DNA of 64,000 bases from positions 89,692 through 153,691 of the forward strand of contig NZ_KQ948734.1 in assembly GCF_001514195.1 (NCBI RefSeq), read 5' to 3'. Shown here in pieces: positions 25,935 to 35,057 of the stretch. Made by a program: the position numbers and the translations under genes. This DNA comes from Streptomyces griseorubiginosus (GTDB lineage Bacteria > Actinomycetota > Actinomycetes > Streptomycetales > Streptomycetaceae). The notes under the pieces are model-generated. The model was not told the DNA's origin. It saw nothing but the letters and a program-made list of their open reading frames with translations, and searched no databases. Within the stretch, counting starts at the first letter, position 1, and each line of letters begins with the position of its first letter.

Positions 25935-26942
25935 TCAACCGGAGAAGGCTTCCCCAAAGTCCCCGGAACCCTGAGAAACCCCACTGCAATTCGTCAACGC
26001 GTCATCCCCCTCCTCACACTGCTGATCCCGGAACGTAGCCCACATCGACACCCACGAAACCCCCTTCGATTCAGCGAACTCCCTTACCTGCGCGGCGTCT
26101 GACAACGTGAACGTCTCCCCGTCCACATCATTCGTCCCGATCATCGAAGTGAGCGCCAACGCCCCCCACGCAGTGGAGTCCGACGTACCGAAGACCGACT
26201 TCAACTGCCCTTGCGCCGCCTTCGCCGAAGTGATCGCGTACTGCCCCATGTCCCCGTCGTAGGACTCCGCGTAATTCATCGTCATGATGTTGACCGTCGA
26301 CACCTGAACGCCGTGGTCGTTCGCGGACTCCAGCAGTGCCACGCCACCGTCGTCGAGCCCCGACGGCATGACCGGCAGCGTGAACGAGACGGCGAGATCG
26401 GTCCGTTCCTTCTGGAGCAGCGCGATCGCCTCCGACCGCAGGTCCACCGAGTCGGAGTCCGTCAGCGCGTCCCCCTCGATGTCGAAGTCGGCGAGGGAGG
26501 AGCCGGCCGCGTCCAGCGCGGAGCCGTACGCCGCCGCGAGCTCGGCCGCGCCGGAGCACGTCTCGGCCAGCTCCTTCCCGGACGCTCCGCCGAACGACAC
26601 CCGTACCTTCGCCCCGCTCTTCTTCAGCGCGCTGACCCGGGACTTGACGGAGGCGTCCCCGACAGCCGCCGTACCGTTCCAGGACGGCGTGCAGTCACTC
26701 CCGTCGGCGATCACGAACGCGAGGTTGTAGACGGACGGCGACCCCGCGGAGTCGTTGCCGGAGGCCTCGGTCGCATTGACGTAGGGGGCGTAGGCGGTGG
26801 CGGCCGACGGGGTCTGCGACGCGGTCTCCCGGGGTGTCGCGGGGGCGGCTCCCGGCGCGGGTGCGGCCTTCGCGGAACACCCCGTGCCGGCCAGCAAGAA
26901 CAGGCATGTGAGCCCGGCGGCCGGCCTCAGGAATCCCCGCAT
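25935..26942 (-). CDS. Glycoside hydrolase family 18 (chitinase-like) lipoprotein
   Basis: 335 residues. The signal peptide (MRGFLRPAAGLTCLFLLAGT) ends in GTGCSA, a weak lipobox, so it may be lipid-anchored. After an Ala/Pro/Thr spacer comes a GH18 barrel: SALKKSGAKVRVSFGG (strand 3), the catalytic strand LADFDIEGD with the D-x-D-x-E acid Glu, and NIMTMNYAESYDGD. It resembles the bacterial chitinase group that carries chitin-binding modules, but none is present here. Likely hydrolyses chitin or related GlcNAc polymers outside the cell. No strong ribosome site before the ATG. Confidence 0.87.
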   Translation of the reverse strand: MRGFLRPAAGLTCLFLLAGTGCSAKAAPAPGAAPATPRETASQTPSAATAYAPYVNATEASGNDSAGSPSVYNLAFVIADGSDCTPSWNGTAAVGDASVKSRVSALKKSGAKVRVSFGGASGKELAETCSGAAELAAAYGSALDAAGSSLADFDIEGDALTDSDSVDLRSEAIALLQKERTDLAVSFTLPVMPSGLDDGGVALLESANDHGVQVSTVNIMTMNYAESYDGDMGQYAITSAKAAQGQLKSVFGTSDSTAWGALALTSMIGTNDVDGETFTLSDAAQVREFAESKGVSWVSMWATFRDQQCEEGDDALTNCSGVSQGSGDFGEAFSG

Positions 26943-27164
26943 GGTTCATGCACCCGCTCTCGTTGTCCGTCTCGGGAGCAGCGAATGTCTCACACCCTCC
27001 TGAGTCCATGACGACGTTCTCCGAACAGCCGCCGCACAGACAAGCGGGCTGGTAAAGGGCGAATCGGGAAACCTCTCAGGGAACAGACAGCGCAAGGGAT
27101 TTCTCGTATCCGCCTCACAAGCGCGCCACATGTGGACACATAAAGGCTCCCTAATCTCTGCGGA

Positions 27165-27536
27165 ATGCATTTCGAGCCTGGCACCGAAAAGAGTGCGGCC
27201 TCGCGCGGCCGCCGCCGCAAACGCGGCGGTGACGAGCCCGCCGAGGGTCCCGTGTTCGTCGACAACTCCGGACGCCGCTCCAAGCTGCTGCGCCGGATCG
27301 GAGTCCTCCTCGGCGTCCTGTGCCTCGGCTACGCCGTGGTGCTCGGCCTCGCCTTCCTGGGCATCGGCGTCTCCAGCAGCTCGCTGCTGCCCTTCGCGGG
27401 CGGCGGACCGGGCGCCGGCTCCGGCTCCGGTCCCGGCGGCCTCCAGCCGCAGGGCGGCATCGGCAGCCCGCCGGCGCTGCCCACGGGCACCCCGCAGACC
27501 GCCGCGCCGACCGCCTCAGCGACCGCCTCCAACTGA
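27165..27536 (+). CDS. Small single-pass membrane protein, Gly/Pro/Thr-rich exterior
   Basis: 123 residues: a basic cytoplasmic N-terminus (SRGRRRKRGG, then GRRSKLLRR), one transmembrane helix (about 44-70) and a Gly/Ser/Pro/Thr-rich tail. No known domain. It lies 17 bp upstream of the deacetylase-glycosyltransferase gene and probably belongs to that polysaccharide unit. The ATG at 27165 is used; the ~220-bp gap to the divergent GH18 gene holds the promoter region. Confidence 0.75.
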   Translation: MHFEPGTEKSAASRGRRRKRGGDEPAEGPVFVDNSGRRSKLLRRIGVLLGVLCLGYAVVLGLAFLGIGVSSSSLLPFAGGGPGAGSGSGPGGLQPQGGIGSPPALPTGTPQTAAPTASATASN

Positions 27537-27553
27537 CCTGAACGGCCCACCAC

Positions 27554-29803
27554 ATGACCACGACGACGCCCTCCCGCGGCCGCCGGCGTGCCCCCACCCG
27601 CATGGAGCGGGCGGCGGGCAGGGCCGCGGCGTTGCAGAAACCGCGGGTCATCCTCGCCCTGCTGCTCCTGCTCGGCCTGACCAGCGTGATGCTCCTCGAC
27701 GGCTATCTGCGCGCCGAGGTCGGCGGCGACCAGCGGGTCCGCGACGGCGCGAGCTCCAGCAAGGTCCCCGAAGAGATCCTCGACGGCGGGCCCATCATCA
27801 GCTTCCGGGGCGGCCGGGCCACCACGACCTCCGTGCCCGCCAAGACGATCGCGCTCACCTTCGACGACGGCCCGAACCCGACGTACACGCCCCAGGTCCT
27901 GAAGATCCTGGAGAAGTACGACGTCCCGGCCACCTTCTTCCTCGTCGGCTCGATGGTCTCGCGCTACCCGGAGATCGTGAAGGACATGGTCGACCAGGGC
28001 AATGAGGTCGGCATCCACACCTTCACGCACGTCGACCTCTCCTACCAGAGCGACGCCCGGGTCCGGCGCGAGATGACCCAGACCCAGCTCGCCCTCGCGG
28101 GCGCGGCCGGCATCACCACCACGCTGTTCCGGGCGCCGTACTCCTCGGAGACGGACGCGATCGACAACTACAGCTGGCCCGTCTACAAGAAGCTCGGCGA
28201 GGAGGGCTACACCAGCGTCTTCGTCGACACCGACAGCGACGACTGGAAGAAGCCGGGCGTCTCGAAGATCGTCCAGTGGGCCACGCCGACCGGCACCTCG
28301 GGCGCCTCCGTGCTGATGCACGACGCCGGTGGCGACCGCGGGCAGACCCTCGAAGCGCTGCCGAAGTACATCGAGAAGATGCGGGCGAAGGGGTACACCT
28401 TCACCACCATCAGCGGAGTCGTCGAGGCGCAGAACGCGGACGTGCGGATCCCGGCGGGCAACGGGACCGGCGAGCGGAACGCCACCGACCGCCTCCAGGC
28501 CGCCCACCGCGAGGCCACCGGCACCACCCTCTACGAGGGCAAGGCGCTCGTCGCCGCGGTCGCCGTCGCCGAGTACACGGTGCCCACGCTCTCGGTCGGC
28601 CTGGTGGTCGTCGGTGTGGCCGTCCTGGGCCGGTTCGGGATGATGCTGGTCCTCGCCCGCCGCCACTACAGACAGCGCAACAAGCGCCGCTTCTGCTGGG
28701 GGCCCGAGGTCACCCGCCCGGTGAGCGTGATCGTCCCGGCGTACAACGAGAAGGAGTGCATCGCCAACACCCTGGAGTCGCTGGCGAGAAGCACCCACCC
28801 CATCGAGGTGATCGTCGTCGACGACGGCTCCTCGGACGGCACCTCCGAGATCGCCCGCGAGGCCGCCCGCCGACTGGGCATGACCAACGTGCGGATCATC
28901 CGCCAGGAGAACGCGGGCAAGCCGGCCGCCCTCAACAACGGCGTCCGCAGCGCCCGTCACGACATCGTCGTGATGATGGACGGCGACACCGTCTTCGAGC
29001 CGGACACCGTACGACAGCTGGTGCAGCCCTTCGCCGACGAGGAGGTCGGCGCGGTCGCCGGCAACGCCAAGGTGGGCAACCGGAACACGGTCATCGGGGC
29101 CTGGCAGCACATCGAGTACGTGATGGGCTTCAACCTGGACCGCCGGATGTACGACCTGATGCGCTGCATGCCCACCATCCCGGGCGCGATCGGCGCCTTC
29201 CGCAGGGACGCCGTGCTCCAGGTCGGCGGGATGAGCGAGGACACCCTCGCCGAGGACACCGACATCACCATCGCGATGCACCGCGCCGGGTGGCGGGTCG
29301 TCTACCAGGAGCACGCGCGTGCGTGGACGGAGGCGCCGGGCTCGCTCAAGCAGCTGTGGTCGCAGCGCTACCGGTGGTCGTACGGCACCATGCAGGCGCT
29401 GTGGAAGCACCGCAAGTCCCTCACCGACCGGGGGCCCTCGGGTCGCTTCGGCCGGGTCGGGATGCCGCTGGTGGTGATCTTCCAGATCGTCACGCCGGTC
29501 TTCGCCCCGCTCATCGACGTGTTCACCGCCTACTCGATGATCTTCATCGACTTCCGGGCGGCCCTGTACGCGTGGCTGGCGGTGCTGGGCATCCAGCTGG
29601 TGTGCGCCGCGTACGCCTTCCGGCTCGACCGGGAGAAGTACCGGTACCTGCTGATGATGCCGCTCCAGCAGCTGGCCTACCGGCAGATGATGTACCTCGT
29701 CCTGATCCACTCCTGTGTCACCGCCCTCACCGGCGGCCGGCTCAGGTGGCAGAAGCTGAAGCGCACGGGTGAGGTCGGGACACCGGCGGGGGTGGGCCGG
29801 TGA
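27554..29803 (+). CDS. Bifunctional polysaccharide deacetylase / family 2 glycosyltransferase
   Basis: 749 residues. One transmembrane helix (about 31-49) precedes a NodB-type deacetylase: TFDDGPN with Asp104/Asp105, His155 and His159 in HTFTH, and RAPYSS. A second membrane segment (near 340-370) leads to a processive GT2: SVIVPAYNEKE, VVDDGSSDGT, DGDT, the AEDTD acid and QRYRW (the Q-x-x-R-W motif). C-terminal helices follow. The layout resembles MatB of Streptomyces, which makes a PNAG-like aggregating polysaccharide. It would polymerise GlcNAc-like sugars and deacetylate them outside. It is followed by an acyltransferase with a 4-bp overlap. Confidence 0.93.
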   Translation: MTTTTPSRGRRRAPTRMERAAGRAAALQKPRVILALLLLLGLTSVMLLDGYLRAEVGGDQRVRDGASSSKVPEEILDGGPIISFRGGRATTTSVPAKTIALTFDDGPNPTYTPQVLKILEKYDVPATFFLVGSMVSRYPEIVKDMVDQGNEVGIHTFTHVDLSYQSDARVRREMTQTQLALAGAAGITTTLFRAPYSSETDAIDNYSWPVYKKLGEEGYTSVFVDTDSDDWKKPGVSKIVQWATPTGTSGASVLMHDAGGDRGQTLEALPKYIEKMRAKGYTFTTISGVVEAQNADVRIPAGNGTGERNATDRLQAAHREATGTTLYEGKALVAAVAVAEYTVPTLSVGLVVVGVAVLGRFGMMLVLARRHYRQRNKRRFCWGPEVTRPVSVIVPAYNEKECIANTLESLARSTHPIEVIVVDDGSSDGTSEIAREAARRLGMTNVRIIRQENAGKPAALNNGVRSARHDIVVMMDGDTVFEPDTVRQLVQPFADEEVGAVAGNAKVGNRNTVIGAWQHIEYVMGFNLDRRMYDLMRCMPTIPGAIGAFRRDAVLQVGGMSEDTLAEDTDITIAMHRAGWRVVYQEHARAWTEAPGSLKQLWSQRYRWSYGTMQALWKHRKSLTDRGPSGRFGRVGMPLVVIFQIVTPVFAPLIDVFTAYSMIFIDFRAALYAWLAVLGIQLVCAAYAFRLDREKYRYLLMMPLQQLAYRQMMYLVLIHSCVTALTGGRLRWQKLKRTGEVGTPAGVGR

Positions 29804-31134
29804 GCTGGGAGCAGCAGGCCCACGAGCAGGGTCACCGGCAGACCTGGCCCTCGCCGGGATACGACCCCGAGTACGGGTACTCGGGGTGGGCGCAGCAGCC
29901 GTATCCCCAGGACCAGGAGCAGCTGTATCCCCACGAGCAGTCGTATCCCCAGGAGCAGCCGGAGACCGTCCAGCAGCCGTACCTCCCGCAGCAGCCGGAT
30001 CCCGCTCAGCCGCCGTATCCCCGGGAAGCCCCCGTTGACGCCGAGGCGGAGGAGGAGAAGCCTCCGCCTCGGCCCCCGGGCCGGGACCGGTACTTCGACA
30101 CCCTGCGGGCCGTCGCCCTGATCCGGGTCGTCGGCTATCACACCTTCGGGTGGGCCTGGGCGGGCCTGGTCTTCCCGTCCATGGGGATCATGTTCGGCCT
30201 GGCCGGCACCCTGATGGCCAAGTCGCTGGAGAGACCGGCGTTCGAGGTCGTCAGGAGCCGGATGCGGCGCCTGCTGCCGCCGTTCTGGTTCTGGGGCGTC
30301 TTCGTGGTCCTCGCGATGCTGGTCCACGGCTGGATGCCGGGCCGGCAGATCGTCTTCTGGGTCCTGCCGCTCGGTGATCCGCCCGGCAACGCGTGGGGCG
30401 AGCAGGCCTGGGAGATCCTCTGGTACCTGAGGACCTACCTCTGGTTCGTGCTGCTCTCCCCGCTGCTGCTCCGGGTGTTCCGGCTCGCCCCGGTGCCGGT
30501 CCTGCTGCTGTCCCTCGCCCCGATCGTGGTCCTCCAGTTCCTGTGGGAGCCGCCGGACGACCGTCTCGGCAGCGCGCTGACCGACCTCGCGACCTTCCTG
30601 TTCTGCTGGATCCTCGGCTTCGCGCACCGCGACGGGGTCCTGGAGCGGCTGAAGCCCTTCGCCGTCGTCGTGCTCTCGCTCGCCGCGCTCGGCTTCGGCG
30701 GCTGGTACGCCTTCACCCACCAGGCGGAGACGGGGTCGTACGACCTCGACGACATCCCGCTCGCCCAGGCCTTCTGGTCCGCCGGGTACGTGACGCTGCT
30801 GATGTGGGCCAAGGCGTACTTCGGGATCGACTTCGCGTGGCTCACCCGCTTCCGGCGGACCGACCGGCTCGTCACCGTCTTCAACTCCCGCGCGGTGACG
30901 ATCTACCTGTGGCACGAGATCGCGCTGATCCTCGCCGTGCCGCTGATCGACCTGTTCTGGGACGTGCCCGCCTTCGAGAAGTGGCTGCCGCTGGAGAGCC
31001 AGTGGTTCCTGTTCGGCGTCGGGTGGGTGCTGATCGCCGTGTTCGTGCTGGTGTGCGGTTGGGTGGAGGACGTGGCCGGGAAGAAGAAGCCGCAGCTCCT
31101 TCCGGGAAGGCGGCCTGCAAGAATGAGCCCGTGA
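29800..31134 (+). CDS. Acyltransferase family 3 membrane protein
   Basis: 444 residues. A ~95-residue cytoplasmic N-terminus rich in YPQ/EQ repeats ([20 protein letters not shown]) precedes about ten transmembrane helices. The family start [23 protein letters not shown] contains the conserved R-x10-H arrangement; FKNSR-like [14 protein letters not shown] occurs near the C-terminus. Such enzymes O-acylate (often acetylate or succinylate) extracellular sugars. The GTG overlaps the previous stop (GTGA), and its own stop overlaps the menG start (31131-31134), so polysaccharide and menaquinone genes share a transcript. Confidence 0.9.
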   Translation: MSWEQQAHEQGHRQTWPSPGYDPEYGYSGWAQQPYPQDQEQLYPHEQSYPQEQPETVQQPYLPQQPDPAQPPYPREAPVDAEAEEEKPPPRPPGRDRYFDTLRAVALIRVVGYHTFGWAWAGLVFPSMGIMFGLAGTLMAKSLERPAFEVVRSRMRRLLPPFWFWGVFVVLAMLVHGWMPGRQIVFWVLPLGDPPGNAWGEQAWEILWYLRTYLWFVLLSPLLLRVFRLAPVPVLLLSLAPIVVLQFLWEPPDDRLGSALTDLATFLFCWILGFAHRDGVLERLKPFAVVVLSLAALGFGGWYAFTHQAETGSYDLDDIPLAQAFWSAGYVTLLMWAKAYFGIDFAWLTRFRRTDRLVTVFNSRAVTIYLWHEIALILAVPLIDLFWDVPAFEKWLPLESQWFLFGVGWVLIAVFVLVCGWVEDVAGKKKPQLLPGRRPARMSP

Positions 31135-31826
31135 CCCGCGCCTCCCTGAACAAGCAGCCGCACGAAGTCGCCTCGATGTTCGACGACGTGGCGGAACGGT
31201 ACGACCTGACCAACGACGTGCTCTCGCTCGGCCAGGACCGGGCGTGGCGCAAGGAGGTGGCCAAGGCCGTCGACGCCCGCCCCGCGCAGAAGGTCCTGGA
31301 CCTGGCGGCGGGCACGGCCACGTCCTCGCTGCCCTTCGCGCGGACGGGCGCCTACGTCGTCCCCTGCGACTTCTCCCTCGGCATGCTCAGGGTCGGCAAG
31401 AAGAACCACCCGTGGCTGCCGCTCACGGCGGGCGACGCGACGAAGCTGCCCTTCAAGGACGACACCTTCGACGCCGTCACCATCTCCTTCGGGCTGCGCA
31501 ACGTCCAGGACACCGACGCGGCGCTGCGCGAGATGTACCGGGTGACCAGGCCCGGCGGCCGGGTCGTGATCTGCGAGTTCTCGCACCCCACCTGGGCGCC
31601 CTTCCGCACGGTCTACACCGAGTACCTGATGCGCGCCCTGCCGCCGGTGGCCCGCGCGGTCTCCTCCAACCCCGACGCGTACGTCTACCTCGCCGAGTCC
31701 ATCCGCGCCTGGCCCGACCAGCCGGCCCTGGCGGAGCGTCTCCAGAAGGCCGGCTGGTCCAAGGTGGCGTGGCGCAACCTCACGGGCGGGATCGTGGCGC
31801 TGCACCGGGGCGTCAAGGCGAGCTGA
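31131..31826 (+). CDS. menG: Demethylmenaquinone methyltransferase
   Basis: 231 residues, MenG/UbiE. Motifs: [25 protein letters not shown] (UbiE signature 1), [13 protein letters not shown] (SAM motif I), [25 protein letters not shown] (signature 2), and [14 protein letters not shown]. It methylates demethylmenaquinone in the last step of menaquinone synthesis. Its GTG start overlaps the acyltransferase stop by 4 bp. The nearby mqnA and mqnC and the downstream nuo operon support the quinone assignment. Confidence 0.97.
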   Translation: MTRASLNKQPHEVASMFDDVAERYDLTNDVLSLGQDRAWRKEVAKAVDARPAQKVLDLAAGTATSSLPFARTGAYVVPCDFSLGMLRVGKKNHPWLPLTAGDATKLPFKDDTFDAVTISFGLRNVQDTDAALREMYRVTRPGGRVVICEFSHPTWAPFRTVYTEYLMRALPPVARAVSSNPDAYVYLAESIRAWPDQPALAERLQKAGWSKVAWRNLTGGIVALHRGVKAS

Positions 31827-31832
31827 GGCCCC

Positions 31833-32183
31833 TCAGGAGCCGAGGCACACCCTGCACGGGTCCCCGGGCTCCTCCAGCTCGCGCCGGAGACCGCCCGTCG
31901 GGGGCCTGGGCACCCGGGGTTCGCGCATCCCGCCGCCACCACCCTCGCCCGGGCCGAAGTCGAACCACACGTAGACCATCGACTCGCGCGGCACCTCGGC
32001 ACCGGGCTGCGGGTACTGGCGTACCACGTAGTCGACGACGGCGAGGTGGAAGTCCTTGCGGTCCGGGGCGTTGATCAGCAGGCCCTGCGCCTGGGCCGTC
32101 GTTCGCGCGTCCACTGCCATGAGTCCGACCAGACGCGGTACGCGCACCTCGGGCGTTTTGGGTGTTATTCGCACAGATGTCAC
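31833..32183 (-). CDS. Stand-alone PASTA-domain protein
   Basis: 116 residues. One PASTA-like domain covers about residues 12-78: EVRVPRLVGLMAVDARTTAQ, then a predicted beta strand with VVRQYPQPGAEVPRESMVYVWF. PASTA domains normally occur outside the cell on PknB-type kinases or PBPs and bind muropeptides. Here there is no signal peptide, membrane helix or partner domain. A Gly-rich linker and a C-terminus with two Cys (DPCRVCLGS) follow. Convergent with menG by 6 bp. Function unknown. Confidence 0.8.
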   Translation of the reverse strand: MTSVRITPKTPEVRVPRLVGLMAVDARTTAQAQGLLINAPDRKDFHLAVVDYVVRQYPQPGAEVPRESMVYVWFDFGPGEGGGGGMREPRVPRPPTGGLRRELEEPGDPCRVCLGS

Positions 32184-32257
32184 CCCCAGCGGTACTGGCA
32201 GGGTAACTCCGGCGCCCCGGCACCCGGAAGTGCCGGGTGTCTTTCTGTAGCAGACCG

Positions 32258-32782
32258 CTACTCCGCGTCACCGTCGCGCAGGGAGAGCCGGAAGCACAGG
32301 GCGTCCTCCGGGACCCGCGGGTCCGGGAAGGTCTCCGCGAGGTCCATGCCGAGGCGCTTGGTGACCGCGATCGACCGTTCGTTGCCGGGTCTGACCATCG
32401 CGACCACGTCCGTGACGCCCGCCGCCCGCAGCCGTTCCAGCGTCATCCGCGCGGCCACGGTGGCGTACCCCTTGCCCCAGTACTCCCGCCCGAGCCGCCA
32501 GCCGATCTCGATCTCGCCGGTCGGTCCCCAGTCCCGCGGCCATGGCTGGGCACCCGTGAAGCCGATGACCCGGCCGCCCTCGTCGACCATCGTCCACAGG
32601 CAGAAACCCAGTTCGGCGTCGTGCCGGCGCTGGCGCGCGGTGAGCTCCTCGTAGAAGGACAGCTCCGCGGACTTCCCGCCGTGGAACTCCATGACGTCCG
32701 GGTCGTCGAAGACCCGGTGCCAGGCGACGGCGTCCTCGTCGGTGGGGACGCGCAGCGCTACTACGGGCAGAGCTCGGTTCAC
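32258..32782 (-). CDS. GNAT family N-acetyltransferase (RimJ/RimL type)
   Basis: 174 residues. Acetyltransf_3 pattern: ALPVVALRVPTDEDAVAWHR at the start, IGFTGAQPW, EIEIGWRLGREYWGKGYATVAA (motif A with the pyrophosphate loop), and NERSIAVTKRLGMDLAE at the end. Proteins of this type acetylate N-termini or small amines. GTG start at 32782. It diverges from the geranylgeranyl-reductase gene across 110 bp. Confidence 0.85.
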   Translation of the reverse strand: MNRALPVVALRVPTDEDAVAWHRVFDDPDVMEFHGGKSAELSFYEELTARQRRHDAELGFCLWTMVDEGGRVIGFTGAQPWPRDWGPTGEIEIGWRLGREYWGKGYATVAARMTLERLRAAGVTDVVAMVRPGNERSIAVTKRLGMDLAETFPDPRVPEDALCFRLSLRDGDAE

Positions 32783-32892
32783 TGGGGCAGCCCTTCAGCC
32801 GGGTGATCAATTCTGCTGAATAGACTGCCCATGTCCAGTGCCGCTCGGCACACGGATTCCGAACTTGATTCCGAGCTTGGGGAGATCCCGTC

Positions 32893-34179
32893 GTGACTGA
32901 GCCGCTCTCCGAAAACACCGCCGATGTCATCGTCGTCGGCGCGGGGCCGGCCGGCTCCACCACCGCCTACCACCTCGCCAAGGCCGGACTCGACGTGCTC
33001 CTGCTGGAGAAGACCGAGTTCCCGCGCGAGAAGGTGTGCGGCGACGGCCTGACCCCGCGTGCCGTCAAACAGCTCGTCGCCATGGGCATCGACGTCTCCG
33101 AGGAGGCCGGCTGGCTGCGCAACAAGGGCCTGCGGATCATCGGCGGCGGGGTGCGGCTCCAGCTGGACTGGCCTGATCTGGCCTCCTTCCCCGACTACGG
33201 CCTGGTCCGCAAGCGCGACGACTTCGACGAGCAGCTCGCCCGCCAGGCCCAGAAGGCCGGGGCCCGGCTGTACGAGCGCTGCAACGTCGGCGCCCCGATC
33301 ACCGACGAGCGCACCGGCCGTATCACCGGCGTCCACGCGAAGCTGGGCGAGGACAAGCGCGAAGTCACCTTCCACGCGCCCCTGGTGGTGGCCGCCGACG
33401 GCAACTCCACCCGGCTCTCCCTCGCGATGGGCCTGCACCGCCGCGAGGACCGCCCGATGGGCGTCGCCGTACGGACGTACTTCGAGAGCCCCCGCCACGA
33501 GGACGACTACCTGGAGTCCTGGCTGGAGCTGTGGGACCGGCGCGGACCCGGCGAGGACCGGCTGCTGCCCGGCTACGGCTGGATCTTCGGCATGGGCGAC
33601 GGCACCTCCAACGTCGGCCTCGGCGTGCTGAACACCTCCGACTCCTTCAAGGAGCTCGACTGGCGCGAGGTGCTGAAGGCCTGGTGCGCCTCCATGCCCG
33701 AGGACTGGGGCTACACGCCGGAGAACATGACCGGGCCGATCCGCGGGGCCGCCCTGCCCATGGCCTTCAACCGCCAGCCCCACTACACGCGCGGCCTGCT
33801 GCTCGTCGGCGACGCCGGCGGCCTGGTGAACCCCTTCAACGGCGAGGGCATCGCCTACGCCATGGAGTCCGGCCAGATCGCCGCCGACGTCATCGTGCAG
33901 GCCCACGCCCGGTCGACCCCGGCCGGGCGCGAGATGGCCCTCCAGCGCTACCCGCGCGTCCTGAAGGACACCTACGGCGGCTACTACACGCTGGGCCGCG
34001 CCTTCGTGAAGCTCATCGGCAACCCGAAGGTCATGAAGATCGCGGCCCAGCGCGGGCTGACCCACCCGGTGCTCATGAAGTTCACCCTGAAGATGCTCGC
34101 CAACCTCACCGACCCCACGGGCGGCGACGCGATGGACCGGATCATCAACGGGCTGAGCAAGGTGGCGCCGAAGGCGTGA
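32893..34179 (+). CDS. Geranylgeranyl reductase family flavoprotein, likely menaquinone isoprenyl reductase
   Basis: 428 residues. FAD-binding VIVVGAGPAGSTTAYHLAKAG, the family motif EKVCGDGLTPRAV, then GDAGGLVNPFNGEGIAYAMESGQ. In mycobacteria the homologue MenJ reduces one isoprene double bond of menaquinone, and Streptomyces menaquinones are partly hydrogenated. The position between menG and the nuo operon favours that role over lipid or carotenoid reduction. GTG at 32893. The next gene is convergent and a 12-bp stem lies between the stops. Confidence 0.9.
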   Translation: MTEPLSENTADVIVVGAGPAGSTTAYHLAKAGLDVLLLEKTEFPREKVCGDGLTPRAVKQLVAMGIDVSEEAGWLRNKGLRIIGGGVRLQLDWPDLASFPDYGLVRKRDDFDEQLARQAQKAGARLYERCNVGAPITDERTGRITGVHAKLGEDKREVTFHAPLVVAADGNSTRLSLAMGLHRREDRPMGVAVRTYFESPRHEDDYLESWLELWDRRGPGEDRLLPGYGWIFGMGDGTSNVGLGVLNTSDSFKELDWREVLKAWCASMPEDWGYTPENMTGPIRGAALPMAFNRQPHYTRGLLLVGDAGGLVNPFNGEGIAYAMESGQIAADVIVQAHARSTPAGREMALQRYPRVLKDTYGGYYTLGRAFVKLIGNPKVMKIAAQRGLTHPVLMKFTLKMLANLTDPTGGDAMDRIINGLSKVAPKA

Positions 34180-34202
34180 CGCGCGCCCGGGAGTCGGGCG
34201 CC

Positions 34203-34237
34203 GCCCTGGAGGCCGGTGCCCCTCAGGCCTCCAGGGC
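34203..34237. terminator. Bidirectional stem-loop between the reductase and deformylase genes
   Basis: GCCCTGGAGGCC (34203-34214) pairs perfectly with GGCCTCCAGGGC (34226-34237) around an 11-nt loop. It lies 23 bp after the reductase stop and includes the deformylase stop codon, so it can end transcription from both sides. No T-run, as usual in high-GC actinobacteria. Confidence 0.75.
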
Positions 34238-34870
34238 GCCCTGAGCGCCCTTCAGCGCCTCCACGTTGGCGGCCCGGCGGGCGAACACCTCGTCCCGCCG
34301 GTCCGCCGCCTGCCGCAACGCCTCCTTGCGGTCCCGCCCGGACAGCCGGTCGACATACACGTGCCCGTTCACATGGTCGGTCTCGTGCGCCAGGCAGCGC
34401 GCGAAGTAGCCGGTCCCCTCGATCACGAGCGGCTCGCCGTCCCTGTCGAACCCGCGCACCACGGCCCGGTCCGGACGCGGTACGTCCATCACGGCACCCG
34501 GCACGGACAGGCAGCCCTCGCCGTCGTCGACCAGCCTGCGCGCGGACGGGTCGAGCGGGTCGAGGACCGGGTTGACGATGTGTCCGACATGTCGGACACC
34601 GTCGTCGTCGGGGCAGTCGTACACGAACAGCCGCAGGTCGACGTCGACTTGGTTGGCCGCGAGTCCGGCCCCGTCCGCGATGTACATCGTGAGGAACATG
34701 TCGTCGATCAGCGCGGCCAGGTCGGGCCCGAACTCGGTCACGTCCCGGCACGGCCGGTGCAGGATCTCCTCGCCGACCTCCGTGATGCGCCGGACCCGCC
34801 TGCGCCGGGCCTCGGGCGCGAGCCGCGGGTACGAGTCGGTGGGACGGCCCTGTACGAACACACTGGGCAT
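34223..34870 (-). CDS. def: Peptide deformylase
   Basis: 215 residues. All three deformylase motifs are present: GAGLAANQ (motif 1, G-x-G-x-A-A-x-Q), EGCLS (motif 2, metal Cys) and HETDH (motif 3, HExxH). It removes the formyl group from nascent N-termini. AGGAGA lies upstream of the ATG at 34870; the open frame to 34924 lacks one. The N-terminal ~40 residues (RLAPEARRRRVRRITEVG) are longer than the E. coli enzyme, as often in Streptomyces. Genomes of this group commonly have several paralogues; this one is not beside fmt. Confidence 0.93.
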   Translation of the reverse strand: MPSVFVQGRPTDSYPRLAPEARRRRVRRITEVGEEILHRPCRDVTEFGPDLAALIDDMFLTMYIADGAGLAANQVDVDLRLFVYDCPDDDGVRHVGHIVNPVLDPLDPSARRLVDDGEGCLSVPGAVMDVPRPDRAVVRGFDRDGEPLVIEGTGYFARCLAHETDHVNGHVYVDRLSGRDRKEALRQAADRRDEVFARRAANVEALKGAQGALEA

Positions 34871-34974
34871 GGTGAAGTCTCCTGTCCTGTAGGGGCGGTG
34901 CGCAGGTGCGCCGCCCGCACCCATCCAACCCCGGACAGGGCGACGGCAGGGCCTCCGATCCCGGACAGGACGAC

Positions 34975-35011
34975 GGAAGGGCCGCAGCCCCCGAGCGGCT
35001 GCGGCCCTTCC
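34975..35011. terminator. Strong stem-loop terminator after the NlpC/P60 gene
   Basis: A perfect 15-bp stem: GGAAGGGCCGCAGCC (34975-34989) and GGCTGCGGCCCTTCC (34997-35011), with a 7-nt loop. It lies about 47 bp past the stop of the minus-strand peptidase gene. Transcription beyond it would run toward def, so it separates the two units. Confidence 0.8.
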
Positions 35012-35057
35012 GTGTGTTCGTGCTGTTCTGTGACTCGATGTCCCAGGTGTCCCGGTG

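Noticed and set aside
34930..34985. Imperfect 24-bp direct repeat (CCCGGACAGG words)
   Set aside because: Short and mismatched; not enough to call an att site or element.
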